In this document: positions 45,701 to 57,089 of the stretch, piece after piece
Position numbering within the stretch: the first letter of the stretch is position 1
Layout: every line of letters begins with the position of its first letter
Assembly: GCF_029784155.1 (NCBI RefSeq)
Contig: NC_073693.1
Location: 239,010,750 to 239,074,749, forward strand
Direction: 5' to 3'
Source of the DNA: Uranotaenia lowii
Lineage: Eukaryota; Arthropoda; Insecta; Diptera; Culicidae
Length of the DNA stretch: 64,000 nucleotides
Program-made: the position numbers and the translations under genes
The notes under the pieces: generated by a model
Databases searched by the model: none
Told to the model about the DNA's origin: nothing
The model's input: the letters and a program-made list of their open reading frames with translations, nothing else

Positions 45701-46740
45701 ACAAAATCATGCTGAAAGAATTCTTCACAATACCAAAATTGTATACATGTCACACCACTTTAAGAAGTCACCTCATGACAACACTTGTCATGGTGCTAAA
45801 TTTAGCGAATTAATTATGCTTCAAATAAATCAGGGAACGTTTTGGTCCTGGAAGCAGAAAAATAATGTGTAGAATGCTTGAAATTCGAATCACTCCATTT
45901 TTTCAGTTTCACCTCCATGTCTATATTAACCCGATTTTACGGAACATAATTCAGCTGAAAATCATCAATTTCAGGTAGAGTTCGAGTTGATTTGTCATCT
46001 TTCAAATGAAAGAAAAAAGGTTTTTATTTTTTTAAATCATCACCATGATTGATTTTCAATAAAAAATAGGTTTTGTAATTTTCCTGCAAAACAAATTGCA
46101 GGAAATTCCATATTTTTTGTGTATTGTTGAACATTGTTAATATTGCAGTTTTTTTCAAAAGGCAAATTCAAACTAAAATCTAAAATTTGAATAAGTTTGC
46201 AAGAATCAGATTTGAACCGCATTTGAACTCACCAGATGTTTTAAGAAAATTCAAAGATTTAAAGTGGCCTATGTTGTTACTAAAGAAATACTTATTTAAA
46301 TATAGCCTACCATTTCAAAGATTGGAGGATGTATTTTCAAAACTTTCCAAAACCAAGTTGGATATTTGTCAGTTCTTGTTGGAAAATCTGAATCCTAATT
46401 TTAAAATCAAAATTAACTTGAAATACCTTTAGGTTTTCTATTCTGCGTTTTGAATATCAATAAGAAGATAAGCTAATTTTTTATTGGAGTTTTAAGCCTT
46501 TGAAACAGATACATAGAAGTTGCAACTAGAATTTATCGTCCAATCACAATTCCAAATTTTTTATACAACCTTGTTGAATGATTAAGAAAATTATACAAAA
46601 CACAAAGGAATTTCAAATTCAAAAGATATAAAGGTGTCAGTCCTGTCGATGGAATTTTCTACGATATTTAACAATACCAATGCATTTATTATCTGTTCTA
46701 TAAATACTCACCTATAATTCTACAAAAACATTAACCAAGG
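42772..46740. other. AT-rich intergenic DNA with quasi-repetitive GAATCTGAATTT-type sequence
   Basis: No gene supported. Segments near 42.8-43.3, 44.3-45.1 and 46.4-46.6 kb are made largely of degenerate GAATTC/GAATCT/TTGAAT hexamers, as at 19.75-20.1 and 28.6-29.0 kb. They keep apparent frames open on several strands at once, which explains the short overlapping frames there. Confidence 0.5.
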
Positions 46741-46807
46741 TATGTTTCTCCAGGTATCCAGCCAGTTTACGCAATCTCAAGAAAGAAAAAATCTGCACTC
46801 AATCAAC

Positions 46808-47113
46808 ATGTCTCTCCGTCTGATTTCATCGCCCTTCTTCCGGCGCTTCCTGATCCCGAGCAACGGTGGCAAGGTGAGAATTGGCATTCTTTTTTTTTCA
46901 CTTCGGCTGCATCCGCTAGTCGGCATGAGTAAACAATGAAACAGCAAAATTTTGTTCAAAGCCATGCGGCATTTATTAGCGTCATCATCATCATATCATT
47001 CACTTCGATTGGTTTTGAATTGATTTCAGGTTTCACCTTCGCGCGCCATGAGCCGCGATCCCTACTCTGATCCACGTGGCTTCACCCCGGCCGATATGAA
47101 GAAGAACCCAGCG
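46808..47113 (+). CDS. Unrecognised small protein, first two coding exons (partial)
   Basis: Exon 1 (46808-46873) encodes MSLRLISSPFFRRFLIPSNG plus GK and ends at a GTGAGA donor. Exon 2 (47030-47113) follows a TGATTTCAG acceptor, encodes VSPSRAMSRDPYSDPRGFTP plus ADMKKNPA, and ends at GTAAGT. Both junctions are phase 0. The N-terminus has no acidic residue, several Arg and an amphipathic pattern, as in mitochondrial presequences. I do not recognise the protein. The third exon was not found; it would have to lie beyond or within the region covered antisense by pHCl. Coding potential is supported by clean splice sites, the less AT-biased composition and a good ATG context (AACATG). Confidence 0.6.
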
Positions 47114-47363
47114 GTAAGTAGTAAACCTAGCTTAGTAGTTAGGAGAATGCGTCCGCATTCACGGATGAGTCGCTTCACTATTTCACTTTCGTTCGGGACA
47201 CGAATTTAATTGAAATACGCAACAGTAGTGGTTTGATTGATTCATCGACCTCCTGGATCGCTGTTTAAATAGCACTTGTAAAGCTCTTATCTGATTGTTA
47301 TAAAACTAACGATTTGTTCTTAGACTATTGATTCCCTTCATATATTTTCAAATTGGTGCCGTC

Positions 47364-47728
47364 CTACAGGAATGTCGTCCAGTAGGTGACATTAAGTATG
47401 AAGAACGAAAAGGGGAAGAAAAATCGCGAAAACTTATCGATGCACAGGGCCGTTTCCCGTCCATTGCAGAAGGTATCGTACTGGGGTATGTCCGAGGAAC
47501 GGTGCGTTTTGTTGTAGCCGTTCTTGTTGAAATCGATCGCCTCCGTTAGATCCTCGTCCGAGTAGCCCTTCATGGCTTTGGTGGCCACCGGGCCCATGTA
47601 GTTGTTGACCACCGCGAATTCCATTAGGGACAGGAACACAAACACCGAACAGGACGACATCCAAACGTCGATGGCCTTCACATAGGACACCGGTGGCAGC
47701 GACTGTTGCGATTGAGTGTTTTGGGTGG
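47364..47728 (-). CDS. pHCl: pHCl terminal exon with M3 and M4
   Basis: After a CCCGCAG acceptor it encodes TQNTQSQQSLPPVSYVKAID, the M3 helix (VWMSSCSVFVFLSLMEFAVV), a ~60-residue cytoplasmic loop, and M4 (KFSRFFFPFSFFILNVTYW). The stop is at 47366-47364. The 3' UTR must run left towards the small plus-strand gene at 46808-47113, so the two may overlap at their ends. Confidence 0.93.
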
Positions 47729-50700
47729 CTGCGGGAAGAGTGGAAGAATGGGAAAATATTTCTGAGTTTATATATAAGTGAATTGATTGAAAATAACCTA
47801 AATTTGCTTATGGGTACCAAAATTAGTCTTAAACCAGGGATTGAAATGCTCTTGCTCAAGCGGTTGAGCATCAAAGCTCTTACAGCTCAAGAGCGAAAAA
47901 AGCTGAGAGCTCCTTTGTCGAACTCTCTACATGCTTTGTTTTTGTAAGATCTAAATTAAAGTAGTTTTACACATATTTTTACACTGCACTGCATTCGAAA
48001 TATATAATGCTTTCTGAAATTCGAATATTCTGCTGAAGCACTGCTTGATTTCCAAGCAAAAACTTTCGCGTAGACAGAATATTGGAAGCATTTAAACATA
48101 AATTGGACTTATTCTCATACAAGTTATTTCAAAGGAAGCGACTGACTACTTATTTGAACAATAAGGGACTACAGTTCAGTTCAGCGCAAGCGGTTAAACG
48201 CAATGTTTTTCGTTTAGCTATCCTGGAACCATCTAATGACAAACATTCACAAATAACTTCTCACACTGAATAAATAACATTTGGTAGAAATTTGCAAAAT
48301 CGTTCTGCAATGAATTAACAATTTAAAATAGTTTTTTTTAATTGTACGAGTTATTACTTAAAAAAACTGAAAATGAAGTCTTCAAACCTGTGTTTTTCTA
48401 ACTTCATTGAATTATTTTACTGAATTAGCAATTGTTTGAAAAAAAATGCTCTCGAAGGACATCTGTGCTGTTTTTTTTAGTGTAACTTCAAGACCAATAT
48501 TAGTGGTATTTGGCGAATGGCCGAATACCGACCTTTTCAACCATTCGGCCAAACGAATATTCGGTGGAATATTCTGTCGAATACTCTGTTTAGTTTTCCA
48601 TAGAAATACAAAAGCGATTATTTCATTTTCTTCTATTTCTTCCATTTCAATGCCCCTTATGTTTAAAAGTCGATTATTTCCAATCAGATCTTATTTAAGT
48701 ACACGTCGCTCTGATTTTTAAAATGTCACCATTACAAATCAATTGTCGCTTCTAGGACGTTTATCTCCACAGAGATTGGATTCCACTAAAATCTCGGACA
48801 AAACATGTCAAAACAGGTGCCAAGCTATTTGAAATAGCTTATTTGATATCGGATGTCGAATTTCAACTGGGTGTCTCCCATAATACTCGCCAAAAAGAAC
48901 GAGGATGTTTAACCTTAGGCATTTTTTTAAACTTGGAAATTACTTGAAATTTTATCACTCCATCGAATCATAGCAGCAGTGTTTAAATCGTTTCTAATAT
49001 AATTAAACCAAAATTGGTGTTAATTTTTAAATTTTTTTTCACATATAAAGCGGCCCACCACACTCCCCCACACCAAAAAGCTCATAGCCCCCTGGTAATG
49101 GACGCTTTCTGTTCTCAGCATGTCTGGCAGCAAACAAGAATCACACATTGCAATAAGCGTACTAGACCCAGCTTTGAAACCGAATTGCAGGCTATATAAG
49201 ATGTTATTTTCTATGATAAAGTTATTGACTCGACTTACCAGGAGTTTTTCGAATATTTTGCTAAACACACTAAGTGTTGAAATTGGACGGTAGTTATTTA
49301 TATTCGTTTCATCGCCTGCCTTAAAAACGGAAACCACTCTAGCTACTTTTAGACTATCGGGATAGACCCCCGATACCAAAATAGAATTAAAGCATGCAGT
49401 TAAAATACGTGCCATTTCTAAGCAGTTAGATTTTAATAAGCTGCAGGGAATGTTATCAGGACTACAGCTTTTTTATTTTTCAATGATCCTATAGTTTGAA
49501 TAACTTCATTAACTGTAGCAGGTCGCAAGAAAATGGTGTTAGGAACTCTGTTTATGAAAGATAAGTTGTCGAAAGATGGGTCGACTACAATATTATTTGC
49601 CAAATTTCTACCAATACTGGTAAAATAGGAGTTGAAAAGTTCACAAATTTCTTTCTTATTACTAGTACTTCGATTATTAACAGTCAGGTTGATCTCAGCT
49701 CTAGAATTTTCTCTGGAGCTCCCTAAGACAGAATTTATATTCTTCCAAAGTTTCGAATGGGGAGAATTGTTAAGAAGGTTTTCGAAATAATCTTTTTTAC
49801 ATTTTCGTTTACATTTTTCAACTTTCTTTGAGACATGTTTCAGAAGTTCTTTTAAATGGGTGTATCCAGGGTTGTGTTTAACTCTCTTAATGTAGTTGTT
49901 TTTTAATTTAATTAGAGTTATGAGGTCGAGAGTCATCCAGGGACAATAATTACCCTTAACCGTTACTTGTTTACTTATTTTTTTCGTACATTGCAGGAGC
50001 AATGAGCTATAAACGGTCGAAATATTAATCAAGCAGACATTTGCGTCATCCACAGTTTGAATTTGTCTGAGATAATCACTGAATAGTTGATGTAATTTTG
50101 TATAATTAATGATAGTTTTTTCAAGATCGACTTTTTTCTTTGTAGTTTGGAGTTCAAACGTTGATATTATCTGACAATGATCGCTAATGTCACTATATAT
50201 AGTGTCGTTCGTGATCCGTGGCGAATCAATTAGTTTGGTAACAACATGATCTAGGATGTTTTGGCTTGATGGTCTCGTTGGGAAAGTGTTAGTACAGATG
50301 TAACCAAGCGATTCAAGAATTAATTTATACCTGATAACTGTGTTGTTGGATTCTATATTAATCGGAATATTCAAATATCCGACAACAACAACAAATTATC
50401 TCTCAAAATCGATTTGTAACGCAAAATCTTAAAATTTTCAAAAAGAAGTTAGATTTTTTTTATTTGATTTAGCAAATAATCTGAATAAACCCGTGTAAAA
50501 TCCGAAAAGTTTTAAAAATTTCTGGCTGTCCCGATCAGATTTGACTTTTCTTGAATTCTTCAATGGGTTTATGGGTTAGCCTGGATATATCAAGAAAATG
50601 TGGAATATCGCTAATCAAAACATGAAGCTATCTACAGTGAAAGATACGCGGGTACGTGATTTACTGAAACCATAAGTTTTTGACGAGTTTGTAACCTTTT

Positions 50701-53700
50701 TAACATTGCTTTTGCATATTTTATAACTTATCCAACATCATTTGAAATATTTGAAAATTCTGTTATACAGTTTTAAGAAATAAATATGGTTGGATTTGAA
50801 TAATTTTATTGAACAGGGTTACGGCATTTTTAAAAAGCACGGAAACTTTATGTAATCCACTATTTGTTTGTAGCTCTTAAAACTCAATCGATTCAATTTT
50901 TCTTACGACATAAGACTCAACCTTCCATAATACATATATCAATTTCTATCAGACAAATAGTATTTTCAGTGTAAACTTTTTAATGAATGTTAAATAATGT
51001 TTCTGCCAAGTAGAGTGTCCATGGTGGAATTTCCCCGACCGGGAATTCTCGGGAATGAAAAAAAATCATGATTTCCTGTATCTCAGGAAACAGTTGGAAA
51101 ATCTTGAGAATTCCTGAATCTAACAAATAGATCCAGGAAGGAAAATGATCGCTAGACTTTGATAGTTTTTTTTTTTTTTTTATATTGAATTTAAGAAAAA
51201 AATTGTCTGAGAAGTTCAACCTTTAGAATCATAACTGATATGTATCAGTTCTGAGCGATCTATGTAGGCTATCAGATGATTTTTTATTTTTCGTTTTGCC
51301 TAGAAGGACAAAATCATGACTAGGTAACCGCAATGGAACTGTCCAGCATGTGCTACAGCTTTTTTGAACATGTGGTCCTGGTATTTATTCAGATTTTTCC
51401 TTTTGAAACATTAATGATCGTCTATCAATAACGAGCATTATCAACAATGATGCGAGGATAGACGTTCGGGAATGATTGAGGGAGCGACGTTCAAAATGTA
51501 TCACCAAGTATGTCGATCACCGTCGATTAGCCACGTGACGAATAGCAACGGTAGCCTTCGGTGGGGCATGGTATATCTTCTTGTATCAAGTTAGTGTTGA
51601 TTTTCGACATATATTCAATGGGTACTTTTACCAGGTGCGTATCACAGCACTCGGAGGTAGCATCATTCTAGCTAGAAACCGTTCCTGATTGCTTTTCTTG
51701 AGCGATTTTTCGACCACTGCTGAGAACCCGTTGTTCAAAGCCAAAAACCACAATAAATCTGTTACGAAGAAATGACACTATTTGAAACTCATGGCTCCCC
51801 AAGCTCATGGCTAAAAGTTTCACGAGAGTAATGGCACGATTCCGGATCCAACTTAAACAGAGGATAAACTTTGTGGGCCCTTTTGAAGTGCTTTGCAGCG
51901 AAAACGGTCGCATTTGAAGGCGGTCTTCTTTGTATTTTTAATCATTCATCGAGTCAATCGTTCTGAAATACTGAGTAATTTGCAGTTTCCACAGATCGTT
52001 CGGCTTTTTTTTCACACTAATTTTTTCAATTTTTTCTCCTTGTTTATCTCCGGGAAATGCGAGACTTCTCAACAAAAAGTTTCTGGTTGAGAACCTGCCA
52101 GGTGACCGCTAAAAAGTTCGTTTTGCTGTATATTATGAAATTTTTCAAATTTCTCCTTATAACCAGTCCAAATACTTTGCGCACGATTTGACCACCGTAT
52201 TTTGTTTATTTTACCAGTGGACAGCTTTTTAATCTGTAGAAATAAAGTCAGGTCTATGTAAAAGTAAGCTAGAGGAACCAGTCAGAAAAAAATGACTGGT
52301 TTATCACTTCCTCTGTTCATATTTTCGGATTGAGCTTGAAAAACCTCTCACATTCCTCTCACTTCATGGGATAAATAATCTTCACTGTTATTAAAATTTT
52401 AGCTCACTATTGGGCTCTCTAGGACTTCTTAAACGATTAACCATGTGAACTTTGGTCAAATAAAGCATGGATCATCCAAAATCTGGACGCACTGTTCATT
52501 ATACCATAGCGCTCCTAGTTGTCGGACCTGAAATGTTTTGACATTACTTTGTTCGGAAATGTTTCCTCTATCAGTGCTGAAAATTTCATTACGATTCGTT
52601 TTGTTCCAAATAAGTTACACGTAATGGAAGCAGCGAGACGAAAATTAATTTTGGACACTCAAGTCAAAAACTCGATGTGGTCTGGTTCAAAAATCGTAAA
52701 ATCTGATTTTGAGCGACTTCCTGGCAAAAAAATTTACAAAGCCACTGGTCGGAGTGATGTCCCCGCCAAGTTCAAATTTGTTTTGCCGATACGTTGGCAA
52801 TAAAGTGTTTGATCTGGCAAGATATTTGCAGCTGCGTACGAAAAACCCCGGTTTTAAAGCAGTTTTAGTGCAAAACAAGACCATGGACTCCGAAATGTAC
52901 AAGGAGGATTGCCTGAAAAACGTTTGGCAAGCTGCCACTAAAGCAAAAAGGTACTACAGTGGTAACGGGCCAACGGGTGGATTTTGTCGAAAAGAACATC
53001 AACTCACCCAACTGCCCTCAATTCCGCCCTATCGAAAAAATTTGGGCAATTGTCAAGCAGAAGATGAAGAAGAATGGTAGGACGACTCGGGATGCAACAG
53101 AGATGAAGAGATTGTGGAACAAAATGGCCGCTAAGGTCAGCGAATAGGGTGTCCAAACTATGATGAGTGGTACTCGACGAAAAGTTCGAAATTTCATTAA
53201 AAAAAATCATCGAAATAATTTTTTTGTTATTTTTCCTTTAAAGTGCAATAAAAACCCTACATTATGAGTACAAAACATTTTTATTTCGTTTACAGAGCTT
53301 CGAGATAGACCCTTTTTAATGCGTCCAGATTTTGCGTGATCCATGCTTTAGTTGATTTTCAGTTGTTTTCGAGCCTCCCACTGGAAGTTTTATGGATTTA
53401 TCTCGATCCTGCCAAAAAAAAAAATTGTCCTTGAACAACAGTATTGGACGCTATCTTGAAAATCACTTGACAAAAAAACTAGGTACCGTTTGACAGTTAA
53501 TGGAAAACGAATGGAGTTGAAAGTTTTTTCACTGGATTGGATCTAAACGGGCGCTTGAAGACAAGTAGTTTTTGTCTTAGATTTGAGTTCTTAAATCGAG
53601 CTTCAAGATGTAGCATTTTGTTTGCGGATCCACTTGCCCCATTTTACCCTAGAAGTTCGCAAGTTTATGGAAATATAAAACTTTAAATTGGCATAACTTC

Positions 53701-54580
53701 GGAACGAAAGGTCGTAGAGACTTAAAATCCAGTGCAAAATATACGTTTTAAGTGTCTCAAAAAATGTTATGAACATTCTTTGTTCCGCTAATTTCCCGTT
53801 CTGGACCATGGCCGTGCAGTGTGTACATTAGAGATCGTTATGCCCTTATTTGCCCTAAATGTTTTATTTGAATTGTAGCAAAACTTTTTACAACACTTTT
53901 TCAAGTTTAAGTAGAACACTCAGAACTGCTTTAAACACACACAAAGCTACAGAAAGATACAAAATATGTTGTGCTATCCATGTTCAACTGACATTTCAAG
54001 TTTTAAGGGAACAGTCCTTGGGTGACGGCAGGTTGTACTCTAATTCGATCATTCTGGCCATGGCTAACGATAACAGACGGATTCAATATCACACATGTTT
54101 TTTAAATTGTACATTGTACAGTCGATATTGGGGCAGTTATTCTTTGGTTATCAACAACCATTATGCAGCTCGTTGAAAGTTTTTAACGGTCGCCATCAAT
54201 CAGAAGTTTTCCTTCCAAAATAAAGATTCAATTGATAAAAATACAGTGTTTTGTACTGCAATTCTTACCTAACGTGAGCAGCGAGGTCACTCCGAGCGTA
54301 ACCCGGGCCGGGATCGCTTCCGGTTTGATCCAGAACGAGATCCAGGACATCACCACAATCAGCGCCGACGGAATGTACGTGTGGAACAGATGATAGCCTA
54401 GGCGCCGCCTCAGATTAAAAACCACTGCCAAACAGGTGAAATTCCCAGTCGAGTATTCGATCGTACAATCGGTCGTGTAGTTGTTACTGATGTCCAGCTG
54501 CGGCAGCTCGATTTCCGGATTAACCACCAGCGGATCGGTCATGTTCCAGATGAACACCAGATCCTGCACCGTATGGGATA
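47364..54580 (-). CDS. pHCl: pHCl-type Cys-loop chloride channel, last two exons
   Basis: This is a pentameric ligand-gated anion channel subunit of the insect pH-sensitive chloride channel group, acting in the plasma membrane. Exons are 54580-54269 and 47728-47364, separated by a 6.5-kb GT-AG intron (split Ala codon). Together they carry the loop-C disulfide segment (CTIEYSTGNFTC), M1, the M1-M2 PAR motif diagnostic of anion selectivity (EAIPARVTLGVTSLLTL), M3, a short cytoplasmic loop, and M4 ending YWTTFL then TAG. The N-terminal ligand-binding domain and signal peptide lie right of the window. Resemblance to Drosophila pHCl is strong in M1-M4. The intron hosts a mariner, a hAT copy and a LINE. 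Confidence 0.9.
48484..50760 (-). mobile_element. hAT element copy 2, interrupted by a LINE fragment
   Basis: The reverse complement of 48484-48990 matches the right half of the 35721-36814 element (GGCCGAATACCGACCTTTTC; AGCTATTTGAAATAGCTTAT region). That of about 50420-50745 matches its left-central part (GTGAAAGATACGCGGGTACG; TTTATTTGATTTAGCAAATA). The intervening ~1.4 kb is LINE sequence absent from copy 1. The left terminus is not recognisable. Confidence 0.75.
49145..50390 (-). pseudogene. APE-type LINE ORF2 fragment (CR1/L2-like)
   Basis: Reading from 50390: the end of the AP endonuclease (VVVGYLNIPI, where GDLN is expected; then DISDHCQI, the SDH catalytic motif), the linker, then RT domain 0/1 (NNYRPISTLSVFSKIFEKLL) and NNILYSLQFGFKAGSSTLIA. 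The RT is cut off at about 49145, before the catalytic Asp motifs. A frameshift at about 49475 separates the two open frames (313 and 131 codons). It is truncated at both ends and cannot be active. Confidence 0.82.
52463..53348 (+). mobile_element. ITmDD37E-like mariner, deletion derivative (886 bp)
   Basis: Inverted ends AAGCATGGATCATCCAAAAT (left) and AAGCATGGATCACGCAAAAT (right, reverse complement) both continue CTGGACGCA. TA flanks (52461-52462, 53349-53350). About 400 bp shorter than a complete element. Confidence 0.87.
52624..53200 (+). pseudogene. Broken mariner transposase
   Basis: Fragments in family order but in changing frames: MEAARRKLILDTQVKN, FERLPGKKIYKATGRSDVPA, KFKFVLPIRWQ, then MDSEMYKEDCLKN and, in another frame, INSPNCPQFRPIEKIWAIVK with the catalytic Glu block. 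The first Asp block is altered and the second (WPDLASCHYS) is deleted or unrecognisable. At least two frameshifts. Non-functional. Confidence 0.85.
54269..54580 (-). CDS. pHCl: pHCl exon with loop C, M1 and M2
   Basis: It opens with two bases of a Val codon, then SHTVQDLVFIWNMTDPLVV. It contains the two loop-C cysteines 11 residues apart, M1 (FHTYIPSALIVVMSWISFWI) and the M2 pore helix with the preceding Pro-Ala-Arg. It ends on the first base of an Ala codon before GTAAGA at 54268. Confidence 0.93.
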
Positions 54581-57080
54581 CTAATGAGAGGGAAGATGTT
54601 TCGGTTAAACTATTCTGAAGATTAAGGCCTAAGATTTTTTTTTTTATTTTAACAAATTATAGAACGATAAGACGAGTCGTTGGTTATTTGAACAAAAAGT
54701 TTGAAAAAAAACTAACAATAACATTTGGACATGCAATCGTGCATTCATTGCCTATTGATAAATAACAAAAAGAAACAAATGGGTTAGTTCTGTAGAGTAA
54801 AAAAACAAGTTAGTAATGAATGCAAATTGTTTAAACTAACTTTTTATATCAACTATGGAAAGTGCAACTAGTTGGCAATGGCAATTTCTAAGTTTTGGTT
54901 TCTGACGTTTAAGTTTTCTAAGACTTTTTATTGTCATTGTAAAATTACACCTCAGCGCCAACTAATGCAATAGTCAGATAAACGAAAAACTAATCTAAAA
55001 TCTAAACACTAAACACTAAATAAATAACGATTGCAATACTTACATGATCACACACTAGATTTTTACAGAAACAAAAAACGTTTGCGAACTACGAGAGATG
55101 AAAAGTACAGAGTACACGACTTGGCTTTGGGAGCTTCTAGAAAGGGCTTAGTTTTTTTATACTATCTAGAATGAGATTTACGGTGCCGAAACCTTAAGAG
55201 TTTCCGTTGTTCTAATCGAATACGAAACGAAAATTTGCTGTTTGGTACACAAAATGAAAAGGGTGGGTGGGTTTTCTTTTCAATTATTGCTTGGTGAAAA
55301 ATGGAAAAAAGTTTGTTTGGTTAATTCCAAAAAGGTGATAGATGAAATACGAAAAAAGCGAAAGAAAACAACTAACTACGACGGTTTTTTTTTTGTTTCT
55401 GTTTAAACTACTAATGCTTTATTTTTCAACTTCAAACATGGTTCGTGTGAATATTTAGTTCCTGTAATTATTGTTTTTTTGTTCATTGATTTCTTGTCTT
55501 AATCTTGTTGCTGTTTGCGGTTGTTGTTGTTATTGTAATTAATATTTCCGTTACGAATATATTGGTTCCAATCGGTATTATTATGTTTTCATTAAGTAGA
55601 TATTGGCTGATTAAAACAAAATTAAACAGTTACTGGTTCAAAGGCTTCATTAAACTATGGGTGTTTTTAGTGGTTTTTGACAAAGTTGGGTAACAACAAT
55701 ATCGGAGTGCCATTTACAAAATGTCAAAGAGAGTTGTTCGATACGATTACTTTTGCTGCATCAACTACGATAAAAATATTAAAATTAATGGGGAAAGAAA
55801 CTTAGAAAGATAATCTTAATGCGATCTACCAATAATCAAATTAATGTGTCATTTTTCGATACGTTCTGTTTGTATGTTGTTTATCATAGCACTACAACTA
55901 AAATTAGGATAGTTAAACAAAAATAATCTCATTGCAATCAGTAATAGTAGGTTACAAACTATAAACTAAGGCTTGAAGATAATCTAAAGATAGAAAAAGG
56001 GAGAGCGCTATTCATGTTTAGGTGTTTTTATTCGCTTATTTGCAATCTACTTGTTTGTTTTTTTTTTATTCAATCGGCAACCAGTGGTTTCACTAATATC
56101 TACAAAGTACGTTATTTGCTTTGAAAATATGTTTGTTTTTGAGTGTGTATGTTTGAGTGTTTGTTTGTTTGTTTGTGTACGTGTGTTTTTGTTTTGCTAC
56201 CACAATTACGCGCAACGGTTTTAATACTACTTGTTACATCACATTTGCATTCTACAGCTACTGCTACTACAAAATGTTTTTTTGCTGTTGATTTGGATTT
56301 TATTCCTCCACATCACCATCAGAGTGATATTTTGTTATTTCGTTTATTACTATTTTATACACTACACAAGTTATTGGTATTTTTTTGTTTAATTTTAATT
56401 GGTTCAAAACAACAATTGGCTTGTTTTGTTTAGCTTTTATTTCTGCGAATATATCTGCGATAGTTTCGATCTATTACTTTTTTTTTACTTTCATGACAAT
56501 ACTTTGTTATTCTGTTTTTTTTACATGCAACTATAGGTTGTTTTGTGATTTTTTTTTTAATTTCAAATCTGTTTTCATACAGGGAGTTTTGTGATAGTAT
56601 AGGATACTATAAAGGTATGCATGACTGATGTTTTGTATTTTTCTGTTTTTGGTAGTTGGAAGGAGAATTGATTAACCTACGAGTACATTAATGATATGCT
56701 ATCGGTTAGTCAAACAGGTGGATTCATCGAGAGGGATTAATGATTGTTTTTTTGTGGAAGTGTAGAGAGAATGGCGATAAACGATAGGTCAATTTGGGTA
56801 ATTCCAAAGTGAGTTTATGATATTCCTGTATGAAACTGGAAATTTCGTTTGAAAATTGATTTTTCTAAAAGTAGAAGCGTACTAACCGAATATAAGTCAT
56901 CTATGTGCTTTGGTTTGGTGAACTGATTTCAAAGTCAGATGACAATGTTTTTTTTTTGTCAAAAAAATAATTTGAAGAAAATTGGAAAATTTAATTTTTA
57001 AATTTCAGTGTCTCGAAACACTAAGTTTAAAAATTGTTAGTTTTTTTTATATATCTCCATTATTATTTGTAAATTTTTAA
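54581..57080. other. pHCl intron, T-rich low-complexity DNA
   Basis: No exon recognised on either strand. About 55.4-56.6 kb is T-rich on the plus strand (A-rich in the pHCl transcript), with TTTG tetranucleotide runs (56.16 kb). It contains no clear TE termini, and is therefore unlike most other introns here; it may be old unique intron sequence. Confidence 0.45.
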
Positions 57081-57089
57081 ATGATTTTG

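Larger units (their letters stand above)
51827..53470. repeat. Dispersed repeat, copy interrupted by mariner
   Basis: Collinear with 17600-18000, apart from about 380 bp of extra DNA near 52000-52380 and the mariner at 52463-53348. The right part resumes at GTTGATTTTCAG, exactly where the uninterrupted copy reads TAGTTGATTTCCAG. Confidence 0.8.

Noticed and set aside
47434..47874. 146-codon reverse-strand frame overlapping the pHCl terminal exon
   Set aside because: It is in another frame over the same bases; the pHCl frame with M3 and M4 explains the conservation.
56143..56594. Plus-strand frames of 96 and 69 codons rich in Phe/Leu/Cys
   Set aside because: Artefact of T-rich pHCl intron sequence with TTTG runs; no recognisable transmembrane family.
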